The notes under the pieces: model-generated
Seen by the model: the letters and a program-made list of their open reading frames with translations, nothing else
What the model was told of the DNA's origin: nothing
The model's database searches: none
In this document: in pieces, positions 8,534-17,452 of the stretch
How the letters are laid out: each line of letters begins with the position of its first letter
Position numbering within the stretch: the first letter of the stretch is position 1
Made by a program: the position numbers and the translations under genes
Origin: Paenalcaligenes hermetiae
GTDB lineage: Bacteria > Pseudomonadota > Gammaproteobacteria > Burkholderiales > Burkholderiaceae_B
DNA length: 64,000 nucleotides
Direction of reading: 5' to 3'
Assembly: GCF_039543645.1 (NCBI RefSeq)
Contig: NZ_BAABKD010000009.1
Location: forward strand, 496,001 to 560,000

Positions 8534-8561
8534 TTACTAAAAAACGCGTAAACGCTACAAT
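8534..8561 (+). promoter_or_regulatory. Candidate sigma-70 promoter for the mla operon
   Basis: TTACTA (8534-8539) and TACAAT (8556-8561) are 16 bp apart, 25 bp before the mlaF start, in the only gap before the tightly packed mla genes. The match to consensus is modest. Confidence 0.35.
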
Positions 8562-8586
8562 AGCTTTTTACTTAATCATTGTTTTT

Positions 8587-9408
8587 ATGACCTCTACCGT
8601 ATCGACCTCTACCGTTTTGGATTTTACCGACGTCGCCTTAGGCTACGGGGATTTCACTGTACTACAGCACATCAATCTTCAGGTCGCTCCTGGGCAAGTT
8701 GTAGCGCTGATGGGTGGCTCCGGTTCAGGTAAAACAACGCTTTTGCGTGCAGCAACTGGACAGATTGTGGCCCAAGCCGGCACAATCACAGCTTTTGGGC
8801 AGGATCTTGCTGCACTCAATGCCGAGCAGCTCCAACACATGCGTAAACGTATGGGCGTGCTTTTCCAGCATGGTGCGCTGTTTACTGACCTGAACGTCTT
8901 TGAAAATGTCGCTTTTCCGCTACGGGAACACACTAAAAAGTCAGAAATTGAAATTTCTCGCTTAGTTCTTGAAAAGCTGGATGCCGTTGGTCTGCGGGCC
9001 GCTGCACATTTATCTATTTCTGAAATTTCAGGCGGTATGGCACGGCGTGTGGCTTTAGCACGCGCTATCGTACTGGAACCCGAGCTTATCTTATATGATG
9101 AGCCATTTGCTGGGTTGGACCCTATTTCCCTAGGAATTACCGCTCAATTGATCCGTGATTTAGCAGATCAGTTAAACTGTGCTTCGATTATTATTACTCA
9201 TGACGTACCCGAGTCTTTTAAAATCGCTGATCATGTTTATATTGTCGGCCAAGGCAAACTCATCACGCACGGCACACCAGAGCAGCTGTCTGCATCTACC
9301 GATGCATATGTACAACAGTTTTTGCATGGTAAACCGGACGGTCCTATTGCATTTAACTACCCCGTCACGCCGGCTTTTGAGCGCTGGTTAGCCCAAAAAA
9401 AACTATGA
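8587..9408 (+). CDS. mlaF: MlaF, ATPase of the Mla phospholipid transporter
   Basis: Cytoplasmic ATPase that powers MlaFEDB, the inner-membrane complex exchanging phospholipids with the outer membrane to keep outer-membrane asymmetry. The sequence shows Walker A GGSGSGKTT near residue 40, the signature ISGGM, Walker B LILYDEPFAGLD and the switch His in IITHD. Length 273 aa is normal. It overlaps mlaE by 4 bp (ATGA), a sign of translational coupling. The order mlaF-E-D-A-C follows, all on the plus strand. Confidence 0.96.
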   Translation: MTSTVSTSTVLDFTDVALGYGDFTVLQHINLQVAPGQVVALMGGSGSGKTTLLRAATGQIVAQAGTITAFGQDLAALNAEQLQHMRKRMGVLFQHGALFTDLNVFENVAFPLREHTKKSEIEISRLVLEKLDAVGLRAAAHLSISEISGGMARRVALARAIVLEPELILYDEPFAGLDPISLGITAQLIRDLADQLNCASIIITHDVPESFKIADHVYIVGQGKLITHGTPEQLSASTDAYVQQFLHGKPDGPIAFNYPVTPAFERWLAQKKL

Positions 9409-10193
9409 ACTTTATTACCACGCCCATTTCCGCTCTAGGTAAACATCTACGCCAAAGCCTGTATGCTTTAGGCGCGTTTACTCGTTTGTTTTTTGCCCTG
9501 CTTGCGCGTACGGGTGTGATCTTTAGCCGCCCACGGCTAGTCAGTCAACAAATCCACTTTATTGGTAATTACTCCCTACTAATTATCAGTATCTCAGGCT
9601 TGTTTGTGGGCTTTGTTTTAGGTCTACAAGGCTATTACACCTTAAATCGATATGGCTCTGAAGAAGCGCTGGGGCTACTTGTTGCGCTCTCTTTAACCCG
9701 CGAGCTCGGCCCTGTGGTCACCGCACTATTGTTTGCTGGGCGCGCTGGTACCTCGCTTACAGCCGAAATTGGTCTCATGAAAGCCGGGGAACAAATTGCC
9801 GCCATGGAGGTCATGGCCGTTGATCCCATGCGTCGTATTCTTGTGCCTCGCTTATGGGGGGGCATGATTGCCATGCCCATTTTGGCGGCGATTTTTTCCA
9901 TGGTCGGCATTATTGGTGGTTGGGTCGTAGGCGTGCTAATGATTGGCATTGACCCCGGGGCATTTTGGTCACAAATGCAAGATGGGGTGGATATTTTTAA
10001 TGATGTGCTCAATGGTGTCATCAAGAGCGTGGTCTTTGGTTTAGTCGTCACCCTAATTGCGTTATATATGGGCTGGACCGCTAAAGCCACGCCCGAAGGC
10101 GTTTCCCGTGCGACCACCCGCACCGTTATTAGCGGCTCACTCGCCGTACTGGGGCTGGACTTCTTGCTCACTGCCCTGATGTTCAGCAATTAA
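9405..10193 (+). CDS. mlaE: MlaE, permease of the Mla phospholipid transporter
   Basis: Integral membrane subunit of the Mla transporter. The 262 residues are strongly hydrophobic in several blocks and contain the conserved MlaE/YrbE stretch with LTRELGPVVTALLFAGRAG and AEIGLMKAGEQIAAMEVM, which includes the coupling region to the ATPase. It overlaps mlaF by 4 bp and is followed by mlaD after 16 bp. No break or missing segment is seen. Confidence 0.96.
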   Translation: MNFITTPISALGKHLRQSLYALGAFTRLFFALLARTGVIFSRPRLVSQQIHFIGNYSLLIISISGLFVGFVLGLQGYYTLNRYGSEEALGLLVALSLTRELGPVVTALLFAGRAGTSLTAEIGLMKAGEQIAAMEVMAVDPMRRILVPRLWGGMIAMPILAAIFSMVGIIGGWVVGVLMIGIDPGAFWSQMQDGVDIFNDVLNGVIKSVVFGLVVTLIALYMGWTAKATPEGVSRATTRTVISGSLAVLGLDFLLTALMFSN

Positions 10194-10209
10194 TTTTGGA
10201 ATAGTTATT

Positions 10210-10665
10210 ATGTCAAATAACAAAAGCGATTTTTGGGTCGGCCTATTTGTGTTACTAGGCATCATCGCCTTGGTGTTTTTGGCCTTGCGCGCCGGTAACC
10301 TGAGCACTTTTTCTTTTGCTCCCACCTATCGGGTACACGCCTCTTTTGATAACCTAGGTGGCTTAAAAGTCCGCGCGCCTATCAAAAGCAGTGGTGTGGT
10401 TGTTGGTCGAGTGGTCGAGATTGGCTTTGATAACCAAGAGTTCCGCGCGACAGCCGTCTTTGAAATTGATCAAAAATATCAGTTCCCCGAAGACACTTCT
10501 GCATCCATTTTGACTTCTGGGCTCTTAGGCGAGCAATACATCGGTCTGACTCCCGGGGGCAGTGACACTGACCTTAAAGATAACGACACGATTTTATACA
10601 CTCAAAGCGCTGTGGTGCTCGAAGAGCTAATCAGCAAGTTCCTCTATAGCAAAGCCAGTGATTAA
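10210..10665 (+). CDS. mlaD: MlaD, MCE-domain lipid-binding subunit
   Basis: Single-pass inner-membrane protein whose MCE domains form a hexameric ring in the periplasm that passes lipid to MlaC. One N-terminal helix (about residues 8-27) is followed by one MCE domain with FDNLGGLKVRAPIKSSGVVVG, and the helix tail is short. Length 151 aa is typical of single-MCE MlaD. GGA precedes the start at 10210 at suitable distance. Confidence 0.95.
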   Translation: MSNNKSDFWVGLFVLLGIIALVFLALRAGNLSTFSFAPTYRVHASFDNLGGLKVRAPIKSSGVVVGRVVEIGFDNQEFRATAVFEIDQKYQFPEDTSASILTSGLLGEQYIGLTPGGSDTDLKDNDTILYTQSAVVLEELISKFLYSKASD

Positions 10666-10706
10666 CAGCTGTGCTTTTCGTGCCACCTTTTCACTTTAAG
10701 CCCATT

Positions 10707-11525
10707 ATGTCTATATTGCGATCGACTCTACCCTCTACGACGTCTCGCTTAGGTCGCGTAGGCGCTATCAGCGCAACGCTTGCGTTTGTTACCGGTTGCG
10801 CTACCGTACAAACTCCAAACCCCAACGATCCATGGGAAAGCTATAACCGCACCATGGATAAAATTAACTACAACGTAGACCAAGCACTTATCCGTCCTAT
10901 TGCTAACACTTACAAAACGCTCACGCCTCGGCCTGCGCGAACCTGTATTAGCAACATGTTTAATAACCTCGGAGACGTCTGGTCAGCGGCAAATAGCTTT
11001 CTACAAGGTCGCCCCCACGATTTCTTTAACAGCCTGGGCCGGGTGTTATTTAACAGCACCATGGGTATTGGGGGCTGCTTTGATGTTGCAACTAAAAACG
11101 GTTCGAAACGTATTCCTAACGATTTTGGGACTACGCTAGGCGTATGGGGTATCGGCTCTGGTCCGTATGTGGTCTTGCCCATTATTGGGCCAAGCACTGT
11201 ACGTGATACCACTGCTCTCGCGGGTGGCGCTGCAGTAGGCTTTAGCCAAAGCTCTCCCATCACCTCCATTAAAAACGTACCAGTACGCAACTCTATTATG
11301 GGCTTGTACTTTGTAGATTTACGTACTGGCCTCTTAGATGCTGAAGAGCTGGTCAACGATATTGCTATTGATCGCTACAGCTTTATTCGCGATGCTTACC
11401 TACAGCGCCGCCAGTCTCTCATCAATAGCAAGTTACGTGACCCATTTGACGATAGTTATGGTGATGATCTGCCTGACTACGAGGACTACGATGACTTCGA
11501 CGACGAAGCCCCCGTTAACCCATAA
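10707..11525 (+). CDS. mlaA: MlaA (VacJ) outer-membrane lipoprotein
   Basis: Removes misplaced phospholipid from the outer leaflet of the outer membrane and hands it to MlaC. The signal peptide ends in FVTGC, a lipobox. The MlaA core follows with NPNDPWESYNR, NMFNNLGDVWSAAN and GTTLGVWGIGSGPYVVLP. The C-terminus is a very acidic Asp/Tyr-rich tail of about 30 residues. I chose the ATG at 10707 because it gives a compact signal peptide; an in-frame GTG at 10671 would add 12 residues before it. It lies between mlaD and mlaC, the order seen in Burkholderiales. Confidence 0.94.
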   Translation: MSILRSTLPSTTSRLGRVGAISATLAFVTGCATVQTPNPNDPWESYNRTMDKINYNVDQALIRPIANTYKTLTPRPARTCISNMFNNLGDVWSAANSFLQGRPHDFFNSLGRVLFNSTMGIGGCFDVATKNGSKRIPNDFGTTLGVWGIGSGPYVVLPIIGPSTVRDTTALAGGAAVGFSQSSPITSIKNVPVRNSIMGLYFVDLRTGLLDAEELVNDIAIDRYSFIRDAYLQRRQSLINSKLRDPFDDSYGDDLPDYEDYDDFDDEAPVNP

Positions 11526-11549
11526 AATCTATCGCCTCAAGGATGACTT

Positions 11550-12191
11550 ATGCTGTTTGTAAAACGTTTATTTTCTACTTTTATTCTGACCTTACCCTTT
11601 TTGCTAGGCAGCCTCACCGCTCATGCAAAAATGGTCGATGCTAAACTACCTCCTGCCGAGTTTATCCAAGCTGTTGCTGATCAAACGCTAGAGGTAGTCA
11701 AACAAGACAAGGCTGCTCAAGCCGGCGATCGTCAAGCCATTAACCGCTTAGTCGATCAATATGTGTTGCCTTATGTAAATTTTGAAAAAACCACACGGCT
11801 AGCTGCCGGTCGCCACTGGCGTCAAGCAAGCCCAGAGCAGCGCCAACAGCTGGTGGACGCATTTAAAAACACTTTGATCCGTACCTATAGTGGTGCCTTA
11901 GCTAACGTAGATCAGCTTTCAGCCATTAAAGTCGGTCCTTTCCGCGGCGACCCAAACGCCGCTGATGTCGTAGTACGCTCAACCATTAGCCAAAGCAATG
12001 GTCCAGATGTCGGTGTGGACTACCGTATGGAAAACACACCAGAGGGCTGGAGAATTTACGATTTGAACGTAGAGGGCATTTGGCTTATTCAAAATTACCG
12101 TAATCAGTTTTCCCAAGTGGTTACAGAAAAAGGGGTAGACGGATTGATTCAAACCCTCAATACTCAGTCCATGCCCGCACAAAACCCTTAA
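11550..12191 (+). CDS. mlaC: MlaC, periplasmic phospholipid-binding shuttle protein
   Basis: Soluble periplasmic carrier between MlaA at the outer membrane and MlaFED at the inner membrane. A Sec signal peptide ends at TAHA. The mature protein has the MlaC pattern: TLEVVKQDKAA, YVLPYVNFEKTTRLAAGRHW and GWRIYDLNVEGIWLIQNYRNQF. Length 213 aa is normal. It is the last mla gene here; the STAS-domain gene mlaB that often follows is missing, and a hairpin with a T-tract comes 52 bp after the stop. Confidence 0.96.
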   Translation: MLFVKRLFSTFILTLPFLLGSLTAHAKMVDAKLPPAEFIQAVADQTLEVVKQDKAAQAGDRQAINRLVDQYVLPYVNFEKTTRLAAGRHWRQASPEQRQQLVDAFKNTLIRTYSGALANVDQLSAIKVGPFRGDPNAADVVVRSTISQSNGPDVGVDYRMENTPEGWRIYDLNVEGIWLIQNYRNQFSQVVTEKGVDGLIQTLNTQSMPAQNP

Positions 12192-12231
12192 AACCCATAG
12201 CCTTACCTTTAGGCTTTAGCCTACTCTCATC

Positions 12232-12268
12232 TATAATAGAAGTCTGGCTCATGGTGAGCCAGATTTTT
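12232..12268 (+). promoter_or_regulatory. TATAAT box and terminator-like leader before the ABC-2 exporter genes
   Basis: TATAAT at 12232-12237 is followed by a perfect 9-bp hairpin, TCTGGCTCA (12243-12251) with TGAGCCAGA (12255-12263), and TTTTT (12264-12268). The exporter ATG is only 11 bp further on. The hairpin can end mlaC transcripts. A promoter at the TATAAT would place the same hairpin at the very 5' end of the exporter mRNA. No clear -35 is seen. Confidence 0.6.
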
Positions 12269-12279
12269 ATTGTGTAATC

Positions 12280-13041
12280 ATGTCTGCCATTCAACTCGAA
12301 AACGTTTCTAAAATTTTTCCCCCTGCTAAAAAAGGGCTGTTTGGGCAAGCTTCAGGCCCTGGATTCCAGGCGCTTAAAGACATTAACCTAACGGTTGAAC
12401 ATGGGGAGTTTTTTGGTCTGCTCGGCCCAAACGGCGCTGGAAAAACCACCATGATCTCTATCTTGGCGGGTTTAACGCAAGCCACTACCGGTCGCGCGAC
12501 TATTTGTGGCTATGATGTTATTGCCGATTACAAGAACTCCCGTCGTGCTTTAGGTGTAGTCCCCCAAGAAATTGTGTACGACCCCTTTTTTACGGTACGC
12601 GAAACCTTACGTTTGCAATCCGGCTATTTCGGGCTACGCAATAATGATGATTGGATTGATGAAATCCTGCATAACCTAGGGCTTTCTGATAAAAATGACA
12701 CCAACATGCGTGCGCTCTCAGGCGGTATGAAGCGTCGTGTTCTTGTAGCGCAAGCTTTGGTGCATCGCCCTCCGGTCATTATTCTGGATGAGCCCACCGC
12801 CGGCGTCGACGTGGATTTACGTCGTGGCCTCTGGGAGTTCATCACCCGCCTAAATCGCGAGGGTCATACCATTTTACTGACCACTCACTACCTCGAAGAA
12901 GCCGAAGCCCTTTGTGGTCGTATCGCCATGCTTAAAGCGGGCGAAATCGTTGCATTAGACACCACGGCGGCCTTGCTTGAGCGTGTCGGTGGCGATGACC
13001 TAGAAGAAGCTTTTGTTCGTATTATGCACGCGGAAAAATAA
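12280..13041 (+). CDS. ABC-2 type exporter, ATP-binding subunit (YadG-like)
   Basis: ATPase of a two-gene ABC-2 exporter of unknown substrate. Visible motifs are Walker A GPNGAGKTT (about residue 48), signature LSGGMKRR, Walker B VIILDEPTAGVD and the switch His in LLTTHYLEEAE. At 253 aa it is a single nucleotide-binding domain. The permease follows after 2 bp. In Burkholderiales such a pair often sits between mla and ibaG/murA, as here, so a role in envelope lipid or glycan export is a reasonable inference only. No good Shine-Dalgarno precedes the ATG. Confidence 0.9.
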   Translation: MSAIQLENVSKIFPPAKKGLFGQASGPGFQALKDINLTVEHGEFFGLLGPNGAGKTTMISILAGLTQATTGRATICGYDVIADYKNSRRALGVVPQEIVYDPFFTVRETLRLQSGYFGLRNNDDWIDEILHNLGLSDKNDTNMRALSGGMKRRVLVAQALVHRPPVIILDEPTAGVDVDLRRGLWEFITRLNREGHTILLTTHYLEEAEALCGRIAMLKAGEIVALDTTAALLERVGGDDLEEAFVRIMHAEK

Positions 13042-13043
13042 CC

Positions 13044-13895
13044 ATGACTCAACCAACTCCTGTTAAACACTGGGGGGTGCCTGAGCCTGCGGCACCATCC
13101 TCTACACAGGCGCCTAAACTAAAGCCTCAACCCGATATGGGCTCAGGCTTTCCGGCGCTCTTTCGCAAAGAGCTCATGCGCTTTTCTAAAGTGGCATTTC
13201 AGACGGTGGCTGCCCCCGTACTGACCGCTTTACTTTATTTGCTGATCTTTGCCCATGTACTCGAAGACCGCGTCCGTGTTTTTGAAACGGTACCTTATAC
13301 TCAGTTTCTGATCCCCGGTCTCATGATGATGAGTATGTTGCAAAACTCCTTTGCGAACCCCTCCTCGTCGCTCATACAAAGCCGCATCACTGGGAACTTG
13401 GTTTTTATTTTGCTACCACCCATATCCCATCGCGAAATCTATTTCGCTTATGTGGGGGCTGCCATTATCCGTGGTTTAACGGTCGGCATTTGCGTCTGGT
13501 TGGTCTCCCTCTTTTTTGTGCGTTTGCCCGTTGCACATCCGCTCTGGGTGATTAGCTTTGCCGTCCTATCTTGCGGTATTATGGGCTCTCTTGGGGTCAT
13601 TGCAGGTTTATGGTCTGAAAAATTCGACCAGCTCGCTGCATTCCAAAACTTTTTAATCATGCCAGCCACCTTTTTATCTGGTGTGTTTTATTCTATTCAT
13701 AGCCTGCCACCTTTTTGGCAAGCCGTATCGCACTGGAACCCCATTTTCTATACCATTGACGGTTTTAGATATGGGTTTTTCGCCGCCTCAGACGTGTCAC
13801 CATGGCATAGCTTAGCCGTGGTTGGTTCTGTGTTTGTGGTGCTTTGTTTACTCTCGCTACGCCTGCTTGCTTCAGGTTATAAACTACGGAATTAA
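13044..13895 (+). CDS. ABC-2 type exporter, permease subunit (YadH-like)
   Basis: Membrane partner of the preceding ATPase. About 45 Pro-rich residues precede an ABC-2 membrane domain with several hydrophobic helices. Conserved ABC-2 stretches are visible: FRKELMRF, YTQFLIPGLMMMSMLQNSFANPSSS, and near the end FLSGVFYSIHSLPPFWQAVSHWNP. Length 283 aa fits YadH-type permeases once the N-terminal extension is counted. ibaG starts 3 bp after the stop, so it is probably co-transcribed with ibaG and murA. Confidence 0.92.
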   Translation: MTQPTPVKHWGVPEPAAPSSTQAPKLKPQPDMGSGFPALFRKELMRFSKVAFQTVAAPVLTALLYLLIFAHVLEDRVRVFETVPYTQFLIPGLMMMSMLQNSFANPSSSLIQSRITGNLVFILLPPISHREIYFAYVGAAIIRGLTVGICVWLVSLFFVRLPVAHPLWVISFAVLSCGIMGSLGVIAGLWSEKFDQLAAFQNFLIMPATFLSGVFYSIHSLPPFWQAVSHWNPIFYTIDGFRYGFFAASDVSPWHSLAVVGSVFVVLCLLSLRLLASGYKLRN

Positions 13896-13898
13896 AAT

Positions 13899-14138
13899 AT
13901 GTTGCCGACACCCGAACTCGTACAAAAGTACATTGCCGACAACTTGAACTGTGAACACATCGAAGTCCAAGGGGATGGCTCTCACTTTGAGGCCATCATT
14001 GTTAGCCCTGCCTTTGAAGGCAAAAATCGTATCCAACGTCACCAAGTTGTATATGCCGCACTGGGTGACCGCATGAAAAGCGAAATCCATGCGCTATCCA
14101 TGCGTACTTATACTCCCGAAGAATACAAGGCTCTATAA
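13899..14138 (+). CDS. ibaG: BolA/IbaG-family protein
   Basis: Small BolA-fold protein that works with monothiol glutaredoxins in iron-sulfur handling; IbaG responds to acid stress in E. coli. The 79 residues include the BolA core GDGSHFEAIIVSPAFEGKNRIQRHQVVYAALGD (shown here only as a segment description: residues about 26-58), with the conserved His. Its stop overlaps the murA start by one base (TAATG). The ibaG-murA pairing is widely conserved in proteobacteria. Confidence 0.93.
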   Translation: MLPTPELVQKYIADNLNCEHIEVQGDGSHFEAIIVSPAFEGKNRIQRHQVVYAALGDRMKSEIHALSMRTYTPEEYKAL

Positions 14139-15400
14139 TGGATAAACTACGCATCACCGGTGGCCAGAAACTCCACGGGGACATTACTATTTCTGGCGCC
14201 AAGAATGCGGCGTTACCGATACTTTGTGCCAGTCTACTCACCGCCGACGACATACAACTGCACAATGTCCCACGGTTACGCGATATTGATACGGCATGCC
14301 AACTGCTCGCGCAGCTTGGCGTGCGCGCTCATACCGAAGGCGAGTCCATTACGCTCAATGCCTCTGCCATCACTAGCCTAGAAGCCCCTTACGAGCTCGT
14401 CAAAACCATGCGGGCTTCTATTTTGGTGCTTGGTCCACTGCTAGCGCGCTTTGGTAAAGCCCGCGTCAGTCTACCCGGCGGCTGCGCTATCGGGCAACGA
14501 CCCGTTGACCAACATATCAAAGGCTTACGCGCCATGGGCGCCGACATCGAACTAGAGCACGGCTTTGTGGTCGCTACCGCCTCACGCCTAAAAGGCGCCA
14601 CAATTCGTACCGATATGGTCACTGTGACCGGAACAGAAAACCTGCTGATGGCGGCCGTACTCGCCGAAGGCGAAACCATTCTTGAAAATGCGGCCCAAGA
14701 GCCCGAAATCGTGGATCTGGCCGAACTCCTTATTAAAATGGGCGCCAAAATTTCTGGCCATGGCACAGAGCGTATTGTGATCCAAGGGGTGGATAAACTC
14801 CATGGCGCCACCCACGCCATCATGCCCGACCGCATCGAAACGGGTACGTTTTTATGCGCTGTGGGTGCAACGGGTGGGGATATTTTACTGCGCAATACTG
14901 CAGCCAGCACATTACAGTCCACTTTGGATAAACTCACCAAAGCAGGCGTCAACATTGAATGCGGCCCAGACTGGATTCGTGGTCGTATGGACCAACGTCC
15001 TCAGTCCGTCAGCTTTAGCACCGCCGAGCACCCGGGTTTTCCTACGGACATGCAAGCGCAGCTTATGGCACTCAATGCCCTAGCCAATGGCACAGCGATT
15101 ATTGTTGAAAATATTTTCGAAAACCGCTTCATGCATGTCCAAGAGCTTATCCGCCTAGGTGCCAAAATTGAAACCGATGGCCACACCGCTCGCGTCAAAG
15201 GCGTAGAAAAACTGCTCGGTGCGCGCGTAATGGCAACCGATTTACGTGCATCTGCTAGTCTCGTTATTGCCGGCTTAGCCGCCCAAGGCGATACCATTAT
15301 TGATCGTATTTATCATTTAGATCGCGGTTATGACCGCATGGAAAACAAACTCGCAGCCGTAGGCGCTCAAATCGAACGCCTGCATCAGGAATCCCTATGA
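14138..15400 (+). CDS. murA: UDP-N-acetylglucosamine 1-carboxyvinyltransferase
   Basis: First committed step of peptidoglycan synthesis: transfers enolpyruvate from PEP to UDP-GlcNAc in the cytoplasm. The N-terminus has GDITISGAKNAALPIL, the UDP-GlcNAc-binding region with the conserved Lys-Asn. The catalytic loop is LPGGCAIGQRPVDQH with the Cys targeted by fosfomycin, so a sensitive-type enzyme is predicted. Length 420 aa is standard. It overlaps ibaG by one base and hisG by 4 bp. Confidence 0.98.
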   Translation: MDKLRITGGQKLHGDITISGAKNAALPILCASLLTADDIQLHNVPRLRDIDTACQLLAQLGVRAHTEGESITLNASAITSLEAPYELVKTMRASILVLGPLLARFGKARVSLPGGCAIGQRPVDQHIKGLRAMGADIELEHGFVVATASRLKGATIRTDMVTVTGTENLLMAAVLAEGETILENAAQEPEIVDLAELLIKMGAKISGHGTERIVIQGVDKLHGATHAIMPDRIETGTFLCAVGATGGDILLRNTAASTLQSTLDKLTKAGVNIECGPDWIRGRMDQRPQSVSFSTAEHPGFPTDMQAQLMALNALANGTAIIVENIFENRFMHVQELIRLGAKIETDGHTARVKGVEKLLGARVMATDLRASASLVIAGLAAQGDTIIDRIYHLDRGYDRMENKLAAVGAQIERLHQESL

Positions 15401-16083
15401 GTCCAGCCAACCCAAACCGTCCCTTGACCTTAGCCCTTTCCAAAGGTCGAATTTTTGATGAAACCATGCCCTTGTTGAATCAAGCTGGCATCGACGTTTT
15501 AGAAAACCCAGAAAGCTCACGCAAACTCATCTTGCCAACCAACTCGCCGGATGTACAAATCATCATTGTGCGGGCAACCGATGTGCCTACCTATGTGCAA
15601 TATGGTGCCGCACATATTGGTATTGCGGGTAAAGACGTTCTCTACGAGCATATGGAGCGTCACCCAGGCGGTTTGTATCAACCTGTGGACTTAAACATTG
15701 CGCGCTGCCGTATGTCTGTGGCGGTCCCCGAAGGCTTTGATTATCACAATGCTGTCAAACAGGGATCACGCTTGCGAGTTGCAACCAAATACACGCGTGC
15801 AGCCCGCGAACACTTTGCCAGCAAAGGGGTCTACATAGACCTTATTAAGCTCTATGGCTCCATGGAGCTAGCACCACTGGTTGGTTTAGCGGATGCTATT
15901 GTAGACCTAGTCTCTACAGGTGGCACATTGCGTGCTAACCGGTTGGTAGAGGTCGAGGAAATCTCCCAAATCTCCTCTCGGCTCATCATAAACCAAGCCG
16001 CCATGAAAACCCGCCAAACTCAACTTCAGCCTCTAATTGATGCTTTAATGCACGCTGCTGTTGAGCCAAAGCCCAAAAACTAG
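15397..16083 (+). CDS. hisG: ATP phosphoribosyltransferase, short form
   Basis: First enzyme of histidine synthesis: joins ATP and PRPP. At 228 aa it lacks the C-terminal regulatory domain of long HisG, so it should need the separate HisZ subunit, which is not in the window. Characteristic segments are LALSKGRIFDETMPLL, GIAGKDVLYE and the PRPP-binding region IVDLVSTGGTLRANRL. It overlaps murA by 4 bp and heads the his genes. Confidence 0.97.
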   Translation: MSPANPNRPLTLALSKGRIFDETMPLLNQAGIDVLENPESSRKLILPTNSPDVQIIIVRATDVPTYVQYGAAHIGIAGKDVLYEHMERHPGGLYQPVDLNIARCRMSVAVPEGFDYHNAVKQGSRLRVATKYTRAAREHFASKGVYIDLIKLYGSMELAPLVGLADAIVDLVSTGGTLRANRLVEVEEISQISSRLIINQAAMKTRQTQLQPLIDALMHAAVEPKPKN

Positions 16084-16134
16084 GCGAACCGATATACACT
16101 ATTTACATGTATTCGCTTTGGAAACTTTGTTGTT

Positions 16135-17439
16135 ATGACCGTTATTCGTCGTTTGCAGTCTGACTCTGCCCTATTTCAAGCTGAACTCACACAGCTACTC
16201 GCCTTCGAGGCATCCCAAGACGCCTCTATTGAAAACGCCTGTAGAGAGATTTTGCAGCAGATCCGCCAGCGCGGAGATGCCGCCCTAATCGAATACACCC
16301 ATCGTTTTGATGGTGTACAAGTACAGCATGCGCATGAGCTCGAGATCTCACACGACGAATTACAACAAGCGCTAGCAGGCTTACCCGCTGACCAACGCGA
16401 CGCTCTAGAGACCGCCGCGCAACGGATTCGGCAATACCATGAGCATCAACGGGGCCAAAGCTGGACCTACACCGAAGACGATGGCACCACCTTAGGCCAA
16501 AAAGTTACCCCTCTGGATCGAGTCGGGCTTTACGTTCCCGGTGGCAAAGCCGCCTACCCCTCCTCGGTATTAATGAATGCGCTTCCCGCCAAAGTAGCGG
16601 GGGTGCAAGAACTGATCATGGTCACCCCCACCCCCCATGGTGAGCGCAATCCATTGGTTTTAGCTGCAGCTGCACTAAGCGGAGTAGATAAAGTCTACGC
16701 CATTGGCGGAGCCCAAGCTGTTGGGGCGCTGGCCTACGGCACAGAAACCATCGCTGCCGTCGATAAAATCGTTGGCCCTGGCAACGCCTATGTGGCCGAA
16801 GCCAAACGCCGCGTTTTTGGTACAGTAGGGATCGATATGATCGCTGGCCCTAGCGAAATCCTCATCATTGCGGATGGCAGCGCTCCGGCAGAATGGGTCG
16901 CCATGGATTTATTCTCTCAAGCAGAACATGACGAGCTGGCCCAATCCATCTTACTTTGCCCCAGCGCCGATTACCTAGATGCCGTAGAGCAAGCCATTCA
17001 AGACCTATTACCCACGATGCCTCGTGCCGAGATCATCAAAAAAAGCTTAGCCGATCGTGGTGCCCTGATTAAGGTCAGAAATCTACAAGAAGCCTGTGAT
17101 ATTGCTAACTTTATCGCACCAGAGCACTTAGAAATCTCTACCGTTAATCCCGAAAACTGGCTAGAGCATATCCGTCATGCTGGGGCGATTTTCCTTGGGC
17201 ACTATAGCTCAGAATCACTCGGTGATTATTGCGCCGGCCCAAACCATGTCTTACCCACTTCTCGCACTGCGCGTTTTTCCTCGCCCCTAGGGGTCTATGA
17301 TTTTCAAAAACGTAGCAGTATTATTCAAGTATCCCAATCTGGGGCACAAAGCTTAGGTCCAATTGCTGCAACCCTTGCTAAAGGCGAAGGTCTATTCGCA
17401 CACGCAGCAAGTGCCGAGCTTCGTCTCCAAGATTCTTAA
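16135..17439 (+). CDS. hisD: Histidinol dehydrogenase
   Basis: Zinc- and NAD-dependent enzyme that makes the last two oxidations from L-histidinol to histidine. The sequence shows GLYVPGGKAAYPSSVLMNALPAKVAG (described in two parts: GLYVPGGKA and SSVLMNALPA), VDKIVGPGNAYVAEAKR, GPSEILIIAD and SQAEHDE, the last with the catalytic/zinc-binding Glu-His. Length 434 aa is typical. In related genomes hisC usually follows, but here hisB starts 13 bp later. Confidence 0.97.
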   Translation: MTVIRRLQSDSALFQAELTQLLAFEASQDASIENACREILQQIRQRGDAALIEYTHRFDGVQVQHAHELEISHDELQQALAGLPADQRDALETAAQRIRQYHEHQRGQSWTYTEDDGTTLGQKVTPLDRVGLYVPGGKAAYPSSVLMNALPAKVAGVQELIMVTPTPHGERNPLVLAAAALSGVDKVYAIGGAQAVGALAYGTETIAAVDKIVGPGNAYVAEAKRRVFGTVGIDMIAGPSEILIIADGSAPAEWVAMDLFSQAEHDELAQSILLCPSADYLDAVEQAIQDLLPTMPRAEIIKKSLADRGALIKVRNLQEACDIANFIAPEHLEISTVNPENWLEHIRHAGAIFLGHYSSESLGDYCAGPNHVLPTSRTARFSSPLGVYDFQKRSSIIQVSQSGAQSLGPIAATLAKGEGLFAHAASAELRLQDS

Positions 17440-17452
17440 TTTATTACTTACT

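Noticed and set aside
14389..14955. 188-codon minus-strand frame inside murA
   Set aside because: Shadow of a highly conserved essential gene; Ser/Ala/Pro-rich without motifs.
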